Shown: piece by piece, positions 34,216 through 46,800 of the stretch
How the letters are laid out: every line of letters starts with the position of its first letter
Numbering within the stretch: position 1 is the first letter of the stretch
Source: Poa pratensis
Lineage: Eukaryota > Streptophyta > Magnoliopsida > Poales > Poaceae
Assembly: GCA_947311845.1 (NCBI GenBank)
Contig: CAMZMU010000034.1
Location: forward strand, 84,111,433 to 84,175,432
Direction of reading: 5' to 3'
Length of the DNA: 64,000 nucleotides
Program-made: the position numbers and the translations under genes
The notes under the pieces: generated by a model
What the model was told of the DNA's origin: nothing
Seen by the model: the letters and a program-made list of their open reading frames with translations, nothing else
Databases searched by the model: none

Positions 34216-34659
34216 TATGGTGACGTCAATTCTTTATGTGGGCTGTGTGTTTTATCATCTAGACATTAAAAGATGGGTTGTTCCAGAGTCATGTATTGTA
34301 CTAGTAAATATCTCGGAAACTAGAAATTGTATTGTGCACCAACAACCCAACTTTGAGCATCTGGGCTTTATTAATTTAAGGTCAGACACTAACTTCCTTG
34401 CATCTAGTACTGGTTTGCTGAGACAGGCGGAGTAACTATATATTATTGCTGGTGCAAATAATAAACACAGTAAAGCTTAAAGCGTTCAATATTGTACTGG
34501 CTACATACTGAAAGAAGCATCCTGTCATAGCCATGTGAAGGAAGTGGGTTAGAAAAATAAAAGTGAAGCATAGGAGAGGCAATATATAATTGGAGAACGG
34601 AGACATATTATCAAGAACCCAAAACTGAGTGAAAACATATAATGTCATTAGGCCTGTAA
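34216..34659. other. Intergenic
   Basis: AT-rich, no supported gene. Confidence 0.4.
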
Positions 34660-34705
34660 CTTGTGCGACTAGTTTTTTTTTTTTTTAAGGGCTTGTGCGA
34701 CTAGT
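34660..34705 (-). mobile_element. Tail-only retroposon insertion with target duplication
   Basis: The 13-bp sequence CTTGTGCGACTAG occurs at 34660-34672 and 34692-34704, separated only by a run of T residues and AAGGG (19 bases). This is what a target-primed insertion leaves when little more than the poly(A) tail is copied, inserted on the minus strand. Confidence 0.7.
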
Positions 34706-35399
34706 GGATATGATGATCCAGAACATGGTAATCTAGGTTTTTGGGAGTGAGAGGGATCGGGATTCAGCATTCTCTTTGTGAGTAGAAGGATCACTCAGGA
34801 CCTTAACTTCCTTCAGGGTATGTGCTGCAATTCGGCTGATAACAACCATCGCGATTCCTCCTTGCATCATGGTCAATTACTTACTTGGTTCTTTCATCAG
34901 CAACGAATGATTCATGGTCTTCACATCTTGAAGAAGGGGTCCCCTTGTGAAGTGCAACAAATCACTGTTAGTCATTAGAGGAACCACCATGTGCGTGTCT
35001 ATCTGTCGCAGTGCAGGCGCCTCCCCCGAGTGTCTTCCTCCCCGACTAGAGCTCGCCGCATCTCCGTGACCAAGTGACTACTCTCCTCTTGGTGCCTGCT
35101 TCCCTAGTGGCGGTAGTGACCACGACACCAGCAAGCTGAGTATAGTAGCAAGGATGGCCACAATGTGGTAAATGAATTCTATACAATTGATGAGCACTTT
35201 TATCGATGGTACCTCAAAACGAATACGGGTCATCTAATTCTTCCCTTCTGATGGTTGATCTTAGTTAGAACCCCTATGATGGAGTACCATCTCAAAAAAA
35301 TTGGGAGTACTTTGAGTTTATAGTTAAGAACGCAATCATAAAAGCAGTTGTACTGGGGTGCCCAAATAATTTAATTCATATTCACAAATCACATCTCAG
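34706..35399. other. Intergenic
   Basis: No supported gene or repeat. Confidence 0.35.
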
Positions 35400-35990
35400 C
35401 GTGTCACAGGGTTACGGCAGTTACTGGTCCCTGCTAATTATTTCTGCCCTAATCCTCATTTCACTGTTAGAGGCGCCGGTGGCCAGCAGCCGTGGAGTTC
35501 CTGCGCCGGAGAAAGAGGCGGCCAACAATGCATGGTCGCCGCCCACCAGCCGGCCAGGGATGCTTTGGAGCCACGTACGTCGGCCAGGGCATAAGTGCCT
35601 ACCACAGAACGCGGCCCTGCTGAAGCGGTGATCAACATCGTGTCCAAATCGGCGGGATTTGAAGTGCTGATGTCCAACAGTCTCCGGCGCGGGACGGCGA
35701 TGGCGGCGAGGTGGCGGCTCGAAGCCGATGTTCCTTCATCGTGCAGATCCTGGTGCTTGCGCCTGGTGGCTGATGCGGCATTTCAACGCTGTTGTTCGAG
35801 CTGGCGCTTCTGGTGCGTGGTGCGGTCGAGTTCTTCGTCTCTGGCGGCGTGCTGCTGGTGGTTGAAGACGGCGGCCTGCTCGGTGGTTCTGCTGCTGCTG
35901 AGTGTGAGTTTGATTTCGTCTCGTTTCGTGCGTGCGTGTGCTTGTTCTTGTTGAATCTTGTACACGAACTCCCTGTCAAAAAAAAAAAAG
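35400..35990 (+). mobile_element. Possible 5'-truncated LINE-like retroposon
   Basis: A GC-rich stretch ends in a T/G-rich tail (GTTGAATCTTGTACACGAAC) and twelve A residues (35978-35989), the look of a non-LTR 3' end. I found no target duplication and no reverse transcriptase. The frames within it (e.g. 35595-35954) have no recognisable domain. Confidence 0.35.
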
Positions 35991-36350
35991 ATAGGTGCGC
36001 ATCTCACCTGGGCAACCAGCATGCATCCCCAACAAATCAAGCATGCAAGACACCGAGTAGGTTTTCAGGACTTCATCAACAGCACAGCACCGCCTGTCAC
36101 TCCTAGTTTGAGTTATCATCACTGCTGATTTCATTTCAGGGATGGCTATCTTACTGAATGATCATTTCATATATGTGGAAGTAATCAGTACAATAACAAC
36201 ATGCTGAAAATTAAAACGAGACAAATAAATATGGTAATTCTGTCACATAAGGCGTGATCGAATACAAGATTGCGGGGCTCTCTATGGGCCAGACGCAGGG
36301 TAGAGGAGGAGCAACCATGACGCGTACACGATGGGGAGCACAACCACTAT
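35991..36350. other. Intergenic flank of the gypsy element
   Basis: No supported feature. It ends at the ATATC target site of the gypsy insertion. Confidence 0.4.
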
Positions 36351-37779
36351 ATATCTGTAATACCCCGCAGTTATAGGACTCGAGAGGGTAGAAATAGGAA
36401 CTGCATTTGTGCATTCATGCATCTTTTGGTGAAATCTGGAAAAATTTCGCGCCTTTGTGTTAAAATGACTCGAGGGTTGATTCCAGACGAGTGTCGATGT
36501 TCTGGGAGTCAGATATTGACAGATAGTCAAGAGGAGTCGATAAACCCTACGACATATTTTCAAAACCTTTGTTAGTACTTCTCCAACACAATCATTTGAT
36601 TTCATCAGATTTCATTTGATTTCAAAAGTAAATTTGAAATAATCTTAAGTTTAAAACAATTCTATCTTTCCTAAATCTTTCTATACACACATATCACAAA
36701 TATAACAAGAAATACATCACAAGAATTGTGAGGACATCATTTCAAATAATAAATTCATTCTATTTCATCCACCTCACAATTATTCATTCTATTTCATCTA
36801 CATCACAGTTTCATACACAAATATTTCCAAAAAAATCTCTAAAAGAAATATATATACAAGTATTACAAGAATTTCAACTCAAATGTTTGGGAAACATCTG
36901 GTTATAACTGATACAACTGATCAACACAATTAATCACAAGATTACAGTACAAATAATTTTACAACACTTGACAGATTACAAAAACAGTACTAAAAATCCT
37001 AAACTAAAGTCTTCATGTCTTCTTCATCTTCTCACCTGCAAAACAAACAACACATACAAGAAGAAATGGGGTTATGATTAAAATGTGGCCAACACCATTT
37101 GGTGCTGGCATGTTGTTGTATTGAAACCTGGTTTTAGCCTAATTAAAACTGTGGTTCAATTAGGCTAAATTGGGGAATAAAGCAAATCATCAAAGGCAAC
37201 AGAAATGTCTGATCAATTGGATCATGCTCTTTTATTTCAAAGGCAACAAGTAGGGGCAAAGGCTTTTGTACAGCACTGACAGAAACATCTTAGGCAACCA
37301 GGAGCAGAGGCAAACATGTGCTGTATTGAGCTAATGATCTTGATCTTTCAAAAGACAAAGCAACAGATAAAATGCTTTCCCCAAAATTCAAACCAGGAAG
37401 CAAATAAAATTTGAGCCCACAAATATGGTATCACATTTGCCTAGGACCCTAAAACCACTTCTTAAGCTAGCAATGAGCTTAATTGGCCACACACTTGAGT
37501 TTAATTAGCAAACCGACTATCTTTAGCATTCCCAATTCTCAGCCAAGCATTTCCACACAAATATCTGGATCAGATAGGATCAATGAGTCAAGAATGACTC
37601 AGAGTTATCACCATGGGGTGATGAACTGCGCAGCAGCAGAGCTGAGCTGATCTCCTAGGTGAAAAGGAGTGCAAGAATGGTCAAATAGAGCAGCTCGAGG
37701 TAGAAGGGGCCACTGCAAGCAGGTGAATCATCACAGCCCAATTATCCTGGTGTCACAAGCACAGGAGTGCCCAAATTTG

Positions 37780-37787
37780 TATAAATA
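37780..37787 (+). promoter_or_regulatory. Candidate TATA box in the 5' LTR
   Basis: TATAAATA in the context TTTGTATAAATATAGACCC. The same motif is present in the 3' LTR near 50345. A second candidate, TATAAAAG, lies at 38200-38207. Either could set the U3/R border. Confidence 0.45.
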
Positions 37788-40649
37788 TAGACCCAAGCCG
37801 CAGCCACCAGCACACACAAATTCACAGCAACCACAATACACACAGTGCACAACCATCATCACATCCAGATCATCATATCCATCTGTTCTTCCACAAGAAC
37901 AAGCACAACCCATCTCTACACATGGAGATCACCTAGTCCATCCACCACAAGCCATTAAAACTTAGGAGAAGTCAAGCAACAAGGAGGAGAAGGTAAAACC
38001 ACAAGGTGCAGTCCAGAAGAGACGGTTGAACCTTGGAGCAAGATCAGATTCTTCCGTAGCTTTATCTGCTCTACACCCAAGGTTGTTAAACATATGTGCT
38101 AGAGAGTGATTTAGCAGGTTCTGTAAATGACAGAACCATGCTTGAGTGCTGAATTTAGCATCTGTTCTTAACAGAACCTTGCTCAGCAAGGTGTGGTGCT
38201 ATAAAAGATGATTTGCAAGCAGAGTACTTCTGTTATGTGCAAGAAATAGGACAGAGAGATGAAAAGGGAGTGCAGTTGAGTGTTTTAGCATTTGATTGAG
38301 CATCTATAAAAGCAAGGGAATCATTTTCAGTGTAGTATCTGTTCTTATTCTGTTTTTATCAAAGCACACAAGCCAGTGAACCAGCAGAGCTGGATTAACT
38401 GAGCTATATACATCCTTACACATGGAAGAAGCACAGGAAAGCATAAAAAAATCCTCTCTAAACAAGCAAGCTGCTGTGTAACTCTACAAGGAGGCATCAC
38501 AGCAAGCAAAACTTGCCTAAATCAGGTTTATAACACTTATTCATCGTAGCTAGATCATTTAGTACAAGTTCTAGCTCAGAATTATTTTTCTAAAGAAAAT
38601 TTCATCTTCTGTGAGCAAGAAATGCTCCCAACTTACATCCAGAGGTAATGGATGGATCTAAACATGCTAGATCTACACCATTCACCTCATTCTTGGTGCA
38701 CAACAGGTAGACAGTGCACATAAAGGAGTAAATCATCAAGAATCATCATCTGATCATCAAGAACCTAACCAACAGAGGAACATATAATTAATCCGAAGTC
38801 CAGAAGCATCTAGATCAAGTAGGGTAGAAGGAGAAGGAGAGGAGAGGAAGAAAAGAATCTTACCGTGCGTCCATGGCCGTAGCTCCACGGCGGCGAGGCA
38901 GTGCTCGCGCTACCAGTGGAGGGGGCATATGGAGGTCGTGGACCAGCACCACCACACCACGGCGGCACAGAGGGCGAAGCTCTGCGCCCAGCCATGGTGG
39001 ACACGCCGGAGAAGGAGAAGAAGTGGCGCACACCGAAACCCTAACCCTAGGGGATTGGGTTGTGCGCGGCCGCGAGAGGAAGCGAGGCTTGAATCGCTCC
39101 GGTGAGGAGGAAGAGCGGAGCAGGGGGATCGTTTTCCCCACGCCACGGTGGCGGAGGTGGTCGGAGCTGGCCGGAATAGGGCGGCGACGGCGCGGGCGAC
39201 ATGAGCGCCAGAGGAGGTCGAGCACGGGCGCGTGCTCATGCGAGTGAGAGGTGAGAGAGAAAAGAGTGGACTGGTTCGGTTGAACCAGTGTTGACCAGGG
39301 ACCTATTTGTAAAAAAATAAACTTACAAATTCTTCCAAATTTCAAAACTTGCTATAAATTCAAATAAAATCCTAAAAATAATTTAAAAATATCTACGATA
39401 TCAGAAGAAAATAAGTAATCCAAATAAAATATCTACTTGATTTATTGAAAACTATTTCTTATAGCAAAAATTCAAATGATCCTTAAGTGGAAATGACTTT
39501 GAAATATTTCAAATTATTTTCAAAAGAAAATAATATGGGAAAATTATGTATCAAGTTCAAAGTATTATTTGAACTACATTATGACTGTCATGTTACTCAT
39601 CCTAATAAAATTCAAATCAAAGAAATCTTTAAAAAGAAATCCTTAACAAAACTCTGGGGAATTTTGGGAAAGAATAAAAATCATCTCATTATATGCATAT
39701 TGGCATGTATTTGGTTTTTCAACATTGTCTCATACAGACAATGATATTGATTTTCAGAACACGAAGGTCCCAATTCGTCGGAAGCTTTAGACTGCATTAC
39801 CTGTCAGTCTCAAGGCAAGTTCCAACTTGCATGTCCTACTTGATTAATTTTATCAAAGTAATTACAAAGTACTATGGTTTATCATTGCATGAAAAAGAAA
39901 AACCTATTTTCGAATGATGTGAAATGCTATATATATATGGTTGGCTGGCAGTGGAACCACGGATTGATGTTGTGGTGGAGGTTCCATTGTACGGGAAAGT
40001 ATATACCTAGGATTAATAACCCATGGCCCAGTGATCCTTGCGCCGTATTGAAGCATCAGCCAACAGATTCACTATGGATGGGCTCGTCAGAGGTTTCTTC
40101 CTTCGTTCGCATATCCTCGGCAGGCTATTACCTGGTTGCGTCCGTTGCGGCGGCCAACTGCGTGGAAGCGCGTGACCTTCCCACTCGACGGAGTGACTGG
40201 AATAGAAGCTCGGGAGGGGTGGCGGGCTAATGGTCGTAGTTACCAGCCGCGTCACAAATGGGCGGATATGCGTTGTGCAGGGAAGCGACTCCACATGACT
40301 TGTTGCCCTGAGTTCTGGCTATAGCACACATGGTGTGCTGAGAGAGCAAAAGGAGCCAGGCTGCTGTTGGGTAAAGTGGTGCAGCTCTGCAGAGTTAAAC
40401 AAAGAAATTGTGACTGTCACATCCTTGTTCCAGGAGGGACTACAGACCGCAGCGGGAAAGGCATCCCAAGTGATGACTATAAACCCGTGGAGGCTGGGGG
40501 CATAGTTTTCTAAAATAAAATGGACCTTTTCCTAAAAATGTTTTACAAAACTTGCATAATCATCCATGACTTTTTGGTCAGGATGGTAGATAGTGCATCA
40601 TACACTTTATCATCTATTATTTGAACTTGCTGGGTAACGCTAGTGTTGC

Positions 40650-40831
40650 TCACCCTTTTCCTCCGTTGATCTCTGCTTAGACTCTGATGAGATCGCTGAA
40701 GACGACTTTGGAGCATACCATGCCGACGAGGTGTATTTTGAAGCACCTGATCTGTCTGGAGGAATAGAAGGCGTCGACTACATCATCGCCTACGGAGCCG
40801 ACGACGCCGACGAGGAGGAGGTGGAGACTTA
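40650..40831 (+). other. Acidic open frame inside the gypsy LTR
   Basis: About 60 codons are open without an ATG, preceded by a pyrimidine-rich stretch. The frame includes AEDDFGAYHADEVYFEAPD and ends DDADEEEVET before TAA. The 3' LTR copy (near 53230-53396) preserves the frame with one conservative change (GGI to GGV). It might be an exon of a spliced element transcript. Confidence 0.4.
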
Positions 40832-41157
40832 AAGTTATCATAGTAGGAACCTGGCCGAGTCAGACTAGTACTACTTAGCGGCTGAGCCAAGATGGTTCTT
40901 AGTTTTGTTTTCTATCGCTTGTAGGTTGACTCCTGTCAACATCGCAATAATAGACATTCCTCCCATGTCAGAGGAAGACGTCGATGTTTTTATGCATTTC
41001 TGGCTTGTAATCTTTAGCAGTGTGTAATAAAGTGGACCCGCAATGTTTCTGTTGTACTACTCTGAGTGATGTAATATTTACGGATTAGTCCTTCCGTGGG
41101 TGTTATGTCAACGACTTGTACACTACAATATGCAGTGGTGTGCTGGGTCACCGCAGA

Positions 41158-41170
41158 TGGTATCAGAGCA
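41158..41170 (+). promoter_or_regulatory. Gypsy primer-binding site (tRNA-iMet)
   Basis: TGGTATCAGAGCA two bases after the 5' LTR, complementary to initiator tRNA-Met. Confidence 0.9.
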
Positions 41171-41343
41171 ATTGCTAGACCTTAGGTTGGAAACCTATTA
41201 AAGGGAAAAACCTGTAGGTGTGCGAGGCCTTAGAATGAATTGAGTTTTAATTTGTTATGATTGATATTCACTTGAGAATAGCATTATCATGCAATTATTA
41301 CTTCATTTCAATTCTGATATCCTTTTTGGCTATAACAGCTAGG

Positions 41344-42572
41344 ATGGAGAAACGAGGTCCCAGGAGGTCGGTTCGTGTGAGAGATGCTGAGTTGGGCAAG
41401 GGTGTTTTTCGGGGAAGCTGGGCGGAAATGCTTCAGCAACTGATCTATTTTCTTGGTATCAAAACCAAGGTGATAGTGAAAGTGATGAGTTTTTACGACG
41501 GATCAATTTTAGCCCTGTACCGTGTAGCACTCAAGTTACCACCTGAACTAAGATGGGATTCAAAATGCCCTTTGGAGAAGCGAAGAATGTGGAAGTAGCT
41601 TTCCAGATTGCTGCTGTCAGAGCAGTTACTGAGATAAGGACATCCAAGAGTTATGCGTTGGTGGAAACACCGTTTAACGCTATTCCGAGTGCGAATTACC
41701 GGCTTGAGGGTCCAGTGGATTATAAGGCTTTCCTGAAAACTAATCCACGTGATGTGGCTGAGTTCATGGACAGTTGTCTCAAGATGATTCGGGCGTATCA
41801 TAAGACGTTCGGAGTAGTAGCTGGAGAGGTAGAAGCCATGATAGAGCAGTACTCCAGTCCTGAAGTTATTCAGGAAAAGTGTGATATACTGAGGTATGAA
41901 GCAGAGAAGGGATACACTGATCCACCACCCACACCAACTAGGTTGTGGAGGAAGTAGAACCCGATACCCCAATTTATCCTGACTATACACCACCACACTC
42001 TGGTTATGTCTTAGTTGATGAAGAGAAGGGATGGCAGAGTTGGGAACCTGAAGTACCAAGTGCCACAGGTTGGGATGAAGAACCTTATCAGGGTACACAG
42101 AGTGATCCCATAAGAATTCCAGGAGATCCGGGAGAGCCGGAAGTTACTAGTCATACCCCTAGGAGGAAGTCTAGAGTTGGTGAGTCAAGTAAGCCAATAA
42201 AAATAGATTCTGAGGAGGAAGATGAGGAATGGAAGTATGCGTACGAGACCAAGTACTACCCGAAGACGGAGAAGGGAGACGAATCACGAGGGTATTTAAT
42301 AACTTTGAGGCAGTACCAACTGGGTACGATGATGGAGGCGAGGGTTATGGAGATGAGGAGGTTTACGATGGGGAAGCAGCGGCATACAAGTATCTTGATA
42401 GTTACTTTGCCATGACGGATATGACGTTAGAAGCAAGCCCATCTGACCCTGAATATCAGCCTACCATTAATGTGAAGTTACCCGGGATTCTCAGGAGGAC
42501 CAGGCGTAACTGTCACTGGAAGCCTGGGAAGTATGCGAAAAGTGAAGAAGAGCAGGACGGAGTGAAGCAGTA
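41344..42572 (+). pseudogene. Extra ORF between PBS and gag (aORF), frame-disrupted
   Basis: A coding-like region of about 400 codons starts at the ATG at 41344 (MEKRGPRRSVRVRD) and ends with TAG at 42570-42572. Frame changes occur near 41550, 41945 and 42285. The N-terminal part is a mixed alpha/beta domain (e.g. AKNVEVAFQIAAVRAVTEIR, FMDSCLKMIRAYHKTFGVV). The middle is acidic, Pro-rich and low complexity (PDTPIYPDYTPPHSGYVLV). The C-terminal part is basic (LPGILRRTRRNCHWKPGKY). I recognise no retroviral domain in it. Canonical chromoviruses start gag soon after the PBS, so this is an accessory ORF. Additional ORFs are known in some plant LTR elements, mainly the Tat/Ogre and Athila groups. 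Function unknown. Confidence 0.65.
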
Positions 42573-42848
42573 GTTGTGTAATATGTTAATATAGGGTATT
42601 GTACGTATATTGTAAGGACGCTGGTAGCAATAAGTGAGACCTACTCACTTTTAGAGTGTGTTACTATTATGTACCCATGTTTGTAATCCTACATGTATAA
42701 TACATGGTATATGTTTGAAAAGTTTTGTGTTCTTTGGATTTTTCTGTTTTCCATTGTTTGACTAGTACTTGTGCATGGAATAGGACTCGAAGTGCATATG
42801 CATAATGTAATGGAGAGTTCTGATTCGATGTAACAGGACTAGAGGGTA

Positions 42849-43862
42849 ATGGCGTACATCGGTGAGGAGAGTGATGTGCAGAGGCAAGAACGTGAACTTA
42901 AGGAGAAGCAAGATGCAGATGCAGGAGGAATACCACAACACCAAGGCCAATCACGGAGCAAAGTTTCATGCAGTATATGCAGATGGTGGAAGAAGGCAGG
43001 CGCCAAGACCAGGAAAGGCAGAATAAATTTCTGCAAGATTTGCTGGAAATACAGGCAGGACGAGGAAGGGATGAAGTACTTAAAGGAGTGACTCTATCAG
43101 ATTTCCAAAATGCTAGACCCATACCATTTGCAAGAGCTCCAGAACCTATGGACGCAGAAGATTGGGTGGCAGATACTGAACGAAAGCTCAACACAGTTGG
43201 ATGTTCTGATGAGGAGAAGGTTAGGTATGCAACTCATTTGCTTACCGGACCAGCAGCATCATGGTGGGAAGCCATAGTGGCAACACTACCTGCTGATCAT
43301 GTTGTAACTTGGGAGGAGTTTAAGAAGAGGTTTAGGGAAGCACATGTTCCTGAAAGTATTATGGAATTGAAAAGGAGGGAGTTTGAGAATCTGAGACAGA
43401 ATGAGTTACCTGTTGGACGTTATGTCAGTGCGTTCAACATGTTATCGAGGTATGCATTGGATGAAGTAGACACTGAGGAGAAAAGGAAGAAGAGATTCAT
43501 GAAGGGTCTGAGTCCTTTTATGAAGATGCAGTTAAGGTTGACAAACCAAAGGAGTTTCAGGAGCTGGTAGATGCAGCAATAACATTGGAGGATGATTATA
43601 AGTTACTTCAGGAAGAAAGAAGGAAGAAAGCAAGGATGGAACCAAGGAAGTTTCAAGTCAAGGCAACCACCAAATCTACGTTTTAAGCCTAAGCTTAGAA
43701 CTGAAGGAAGGAAGCCTATTCCACGAAGCTTCAATCCTGTTAACAATTTGATATGCAATAACTGTGGAATGAGAGGACATTGATGAAGGATTGTCAGAAG
43801 CCCAAAATCATCTGTTTTGGATGTGGACAAGCTGGACATATCAAGCCTGATTGTCCAAATAA
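42849..43862 (+). pseudogene. Gypsy gag, frame-disrupted
   Basis: A Gag-like coding region runs from the ATG at 42849. The capsid-like core is 42968-43548 (WVADTERKLNTVGCSDEEKV; LTGPAASWWEAIV; FKKRFREAHVP), the typical plant retrotransposon gag domain. It is followed by two CCHC zinc knuckles: the first (CNNCGMRGH, about 43758) is cut by a frame change at about 43783, and the second (CFGCGQAGHIKPDC, about 43813) is intact. Further frame changes occur near 42960, 43550 and 43683. Confidence 0.85.
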
Positions 43863-46800
43863 ACAGAATCAACAGATAAGCCGAGGAACTGGTGGAGGAA
43901 ATAACCAAGGTGGAGGAGGATTCAAGCCAAGGAATGGAGGATTTGGAAGGAATGCAGCAGATAAGGGCAAAGGGAAGCCATATGGAAGGCTGAATTGCAC
44001 CAGTTTGGAGCAAGTCAACAACACCGACAACGTGGTGATCGGTACGCTCAAAATCCTTTCTCATCCTGGCAAAGTTTTGTTTGATACTGGAGCTACTACA
44101 TCTTTTATTTCGCAACAATTTGTGGATGCATATGGGATTAGATGTCAGCCGTTAGAAGTACCCATAACGGTCATGTCGGCCGGGGGAAAATTGTTAGTAA
44201 CGCAAGTCAAAATGGATCAAGTAATTATGATCTGTGATCGCGTTTATGACGCTGATTTGCTAGTAATTCCCATGAAAGATATAGCAGTCATCTTAGGGAT
44301 GGACTGGTTATCTGATCATGGAGCTCAAATAGATTGTGCAGAAAAGACAGTGTCTTTGAGAGGACCAGGAGGTATGAGAACAGTATACCAAGGGGATAAG
44401 CATAGTCAGTTAAGAGCAGATTTACAGTTGAATGCTATGAAGGAAGCTAAGATAGAAGAAATCCCAGTGGTTAAGGAATTTCAGGATGTTTTTCCAGATG
44501 AGTTACTGATAACCCACAAGTATAGGGGATCGCGTGTAGCCTTTTCGATAAGTAAGAGTGTCGAACCCAACGAGGAGCTAAATGTAGGATAAGTAATCTC
44601 TCAAGTTCTATCAACCACTGATACAACTCTACACACACTAAACGTTTGCATTATCTAGGAAATAAAACTACGGTAGCAATACGGGTATGAGAGGTAGTTT
44701 TGCAAGATAATAAATACAAGAAAGTAAAAGTTAGTGCTGCAGCAATAAAGTACACTAAGTAACCATATATTAACAGTACCATGAGTGTGGAAAAGTGGTG
44801 GTAATTGTGGTGGCTTTGTCCAAGATTAATTAGTGAAGGTACTTGGTTCATTGTCCTCGATGCAGTTTTCTATGTGGGAGAGGCTAAATATACATGCACT
44901 CCACTACTTGGGATTACAAGTACTATATGATTGGATTGTTAGAAAGCATCCGCAAATACTAACAACGCATTAAGGTTTCCCTAACCATAGCCTTAAGTTC
45001 AAGGTCCTCTTACTCCCATACGTGCAACTAATTGGTTCGCGTTCTCAGGTTTCTGTCACTCCGGCAGAACTTCCCCCGCTTCGTTACAAATACTACCAAC
45101 CCTAGGGTGTTTGATCCATGCACGCACAAGTATAATGGACACCAAAGGACAGCACCATATAGACATACAACTCTAATGAACCTCATGCATTCAATTAAGC
45201 AATCAAAAGACAAATAAACTACGGAAACATGATGTAAATCATAGGATAAATATTATAGCATCAAACACCATGTTTACATAGGACGGTACAGAGGTTTGTG
45301 GGAGGATGAACCACTGAATACAAGGAGGAGATGGTGATGGAGATGGCGGTGAAGACGGCGGAGAGAGACAGCGCGACGGCGCAGGGCGGCGGCGGCACCG
45401 GCGGTGCGGGGCACTCCTTCCCCGCCGCCGGCAAGCTTGGGGAGCGCCGCCCCTTAGCCTCCCTCCTTCATGGCTTCTTGGGAGCCCTCCCCCATGGAGA
45501 TGGGATCCATGGGGGAGGCAAAAACGTGGCTTTTGGTGGCTGAAATTCGTGGGTGGAGGAGTCCTCCACGAGTTAGGTTTCCTCCCTTTATATATCTTCT
45601 CGGATTTCCGTCACCCTTTTAGGGTTCCACCAAAACGGGCCTACAGGCCGCGTTCGAACTCCGATTGGGCTGATCTCGGGTTTAAAATCTTCGTATGAAA
45701 AATTGTGACAACTTTCGTAACAGCCAGGTCTCCATTTGACGTCATCTTCGAGGGTCAAACTGACAATCTCCGTAAAAAGTTCTCAGACGGATTTCAGGAA
45801 AGTCCCAATTCGACCCCAACAAGGTTTCCTCTTATATTCTTGATAATTTCTACACATCAAATAGTAAAACAAGAACATTGTGCACTTTTGCAACTATTAG
45901 TAGGTTAGTCCAAATAAATAATAAAATTAATATAAAAACAAGTGCTAAAAGCATAAAAATGACATGAAACAATCAAAAATTATATATACGTTTTGGACGT
46001 ATCAGTTACCAGGGATGCCACCGGATCGTGAAATTGAGTTTACCATAGATTTGATTCCTGGAACAGCACCTATTGCACAAGCACCATACAAGATGGGTCC
46101 CAAGGAATTGGTACAACTCAAAGAGCAATTAGATGAGTTGGAAGATAAATGATTCATAAGAGAAAGTGTATCACCTTGGGGATCACCAGTGATATTTGTG
46201 GATAAAAGAGATGGAGGAAGAAAAATGTGTGGAGATTTTCGTAACTTGAATAGTGTGACCATTAAGAATAAATACCCGTTGCCAAGGATACAAGATTTGT
46301 TTGATCAAGTAAGAGGAGCAGGGGTATTTTCTAAAATAGATTTGAGGTCAGGATACCACCAGATAAAGATTAAACCTGAGGATATTCCCAAAACAGCATT
46401 TGTATCAAGATATGGACATCATGAGTAGTTAGTAGTACCATTTGGTTTAACCAATGCACCAGCAATATTCATGAACTTGATGAACAATATTTTCATGCCA
46501 TACTTGGACAAGTTTGTGATAGTGTTTATTGATGATATATTGGTCTATTCCAAAACCAAGGAAGATCATGCACAACACTTAAGTATTGTGTTACAGACAC
46601 TAAGGGAACATCGGTTATATGCCAAATTTGGTAAGTGTGAGTTTTGGTTGGATCAACTGGAATTTCTTGGTCATGTGATTAGTAAAGAAGGGATTGCAGT
46701 CAATCCGGAGAAAGTAAAAGCAGTACTAGAATGGGAAGCACCCAAGAACCCTAAGGAAATTAGAGGATTTTTGGGAATGGCCGGATATTATCGGAGATTT

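Larger units (their letters stand above)
36356..41155 (+). repeat. 5' LTR of the gypsy element (4.8 kb)
   Basis: TG...CA LTR of 4800 bp. It contains an AT-rich 5' part, a TATA-containing part, a GC-rich block (38860-39345) and an acidic open frame near the 3' end (40650-40831). Confidence 0.9.

Noticed and set aside
37669..37965. 98-codon plus-strand frame, repeated at 50234-50530
   Set aside because: Lies across the LTR promoter and leader; low-complexity Gln/Pro/His content and no support for translation.
38860..39345. Minus-strand open frame of about 160 codons, and its counterpart at 51321-51905
   Set aside because: It lies in a GC-rich block of the gypsy LTR and occurs in both LTRs. 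The two translations differ by frame-level changes, and there is no domain.
41493..42098. Minus-strand open frame of 201 codons
   Set aside because: Antisense of the extra ORF of the gypsy element; composition follows the sense codons and no domain is recognisable.
44507..46004. Interpreting this insert as a complete short element
   Set aside because: No second LTR, PBS or coding domain; ends and TSD fit a solo LTR.
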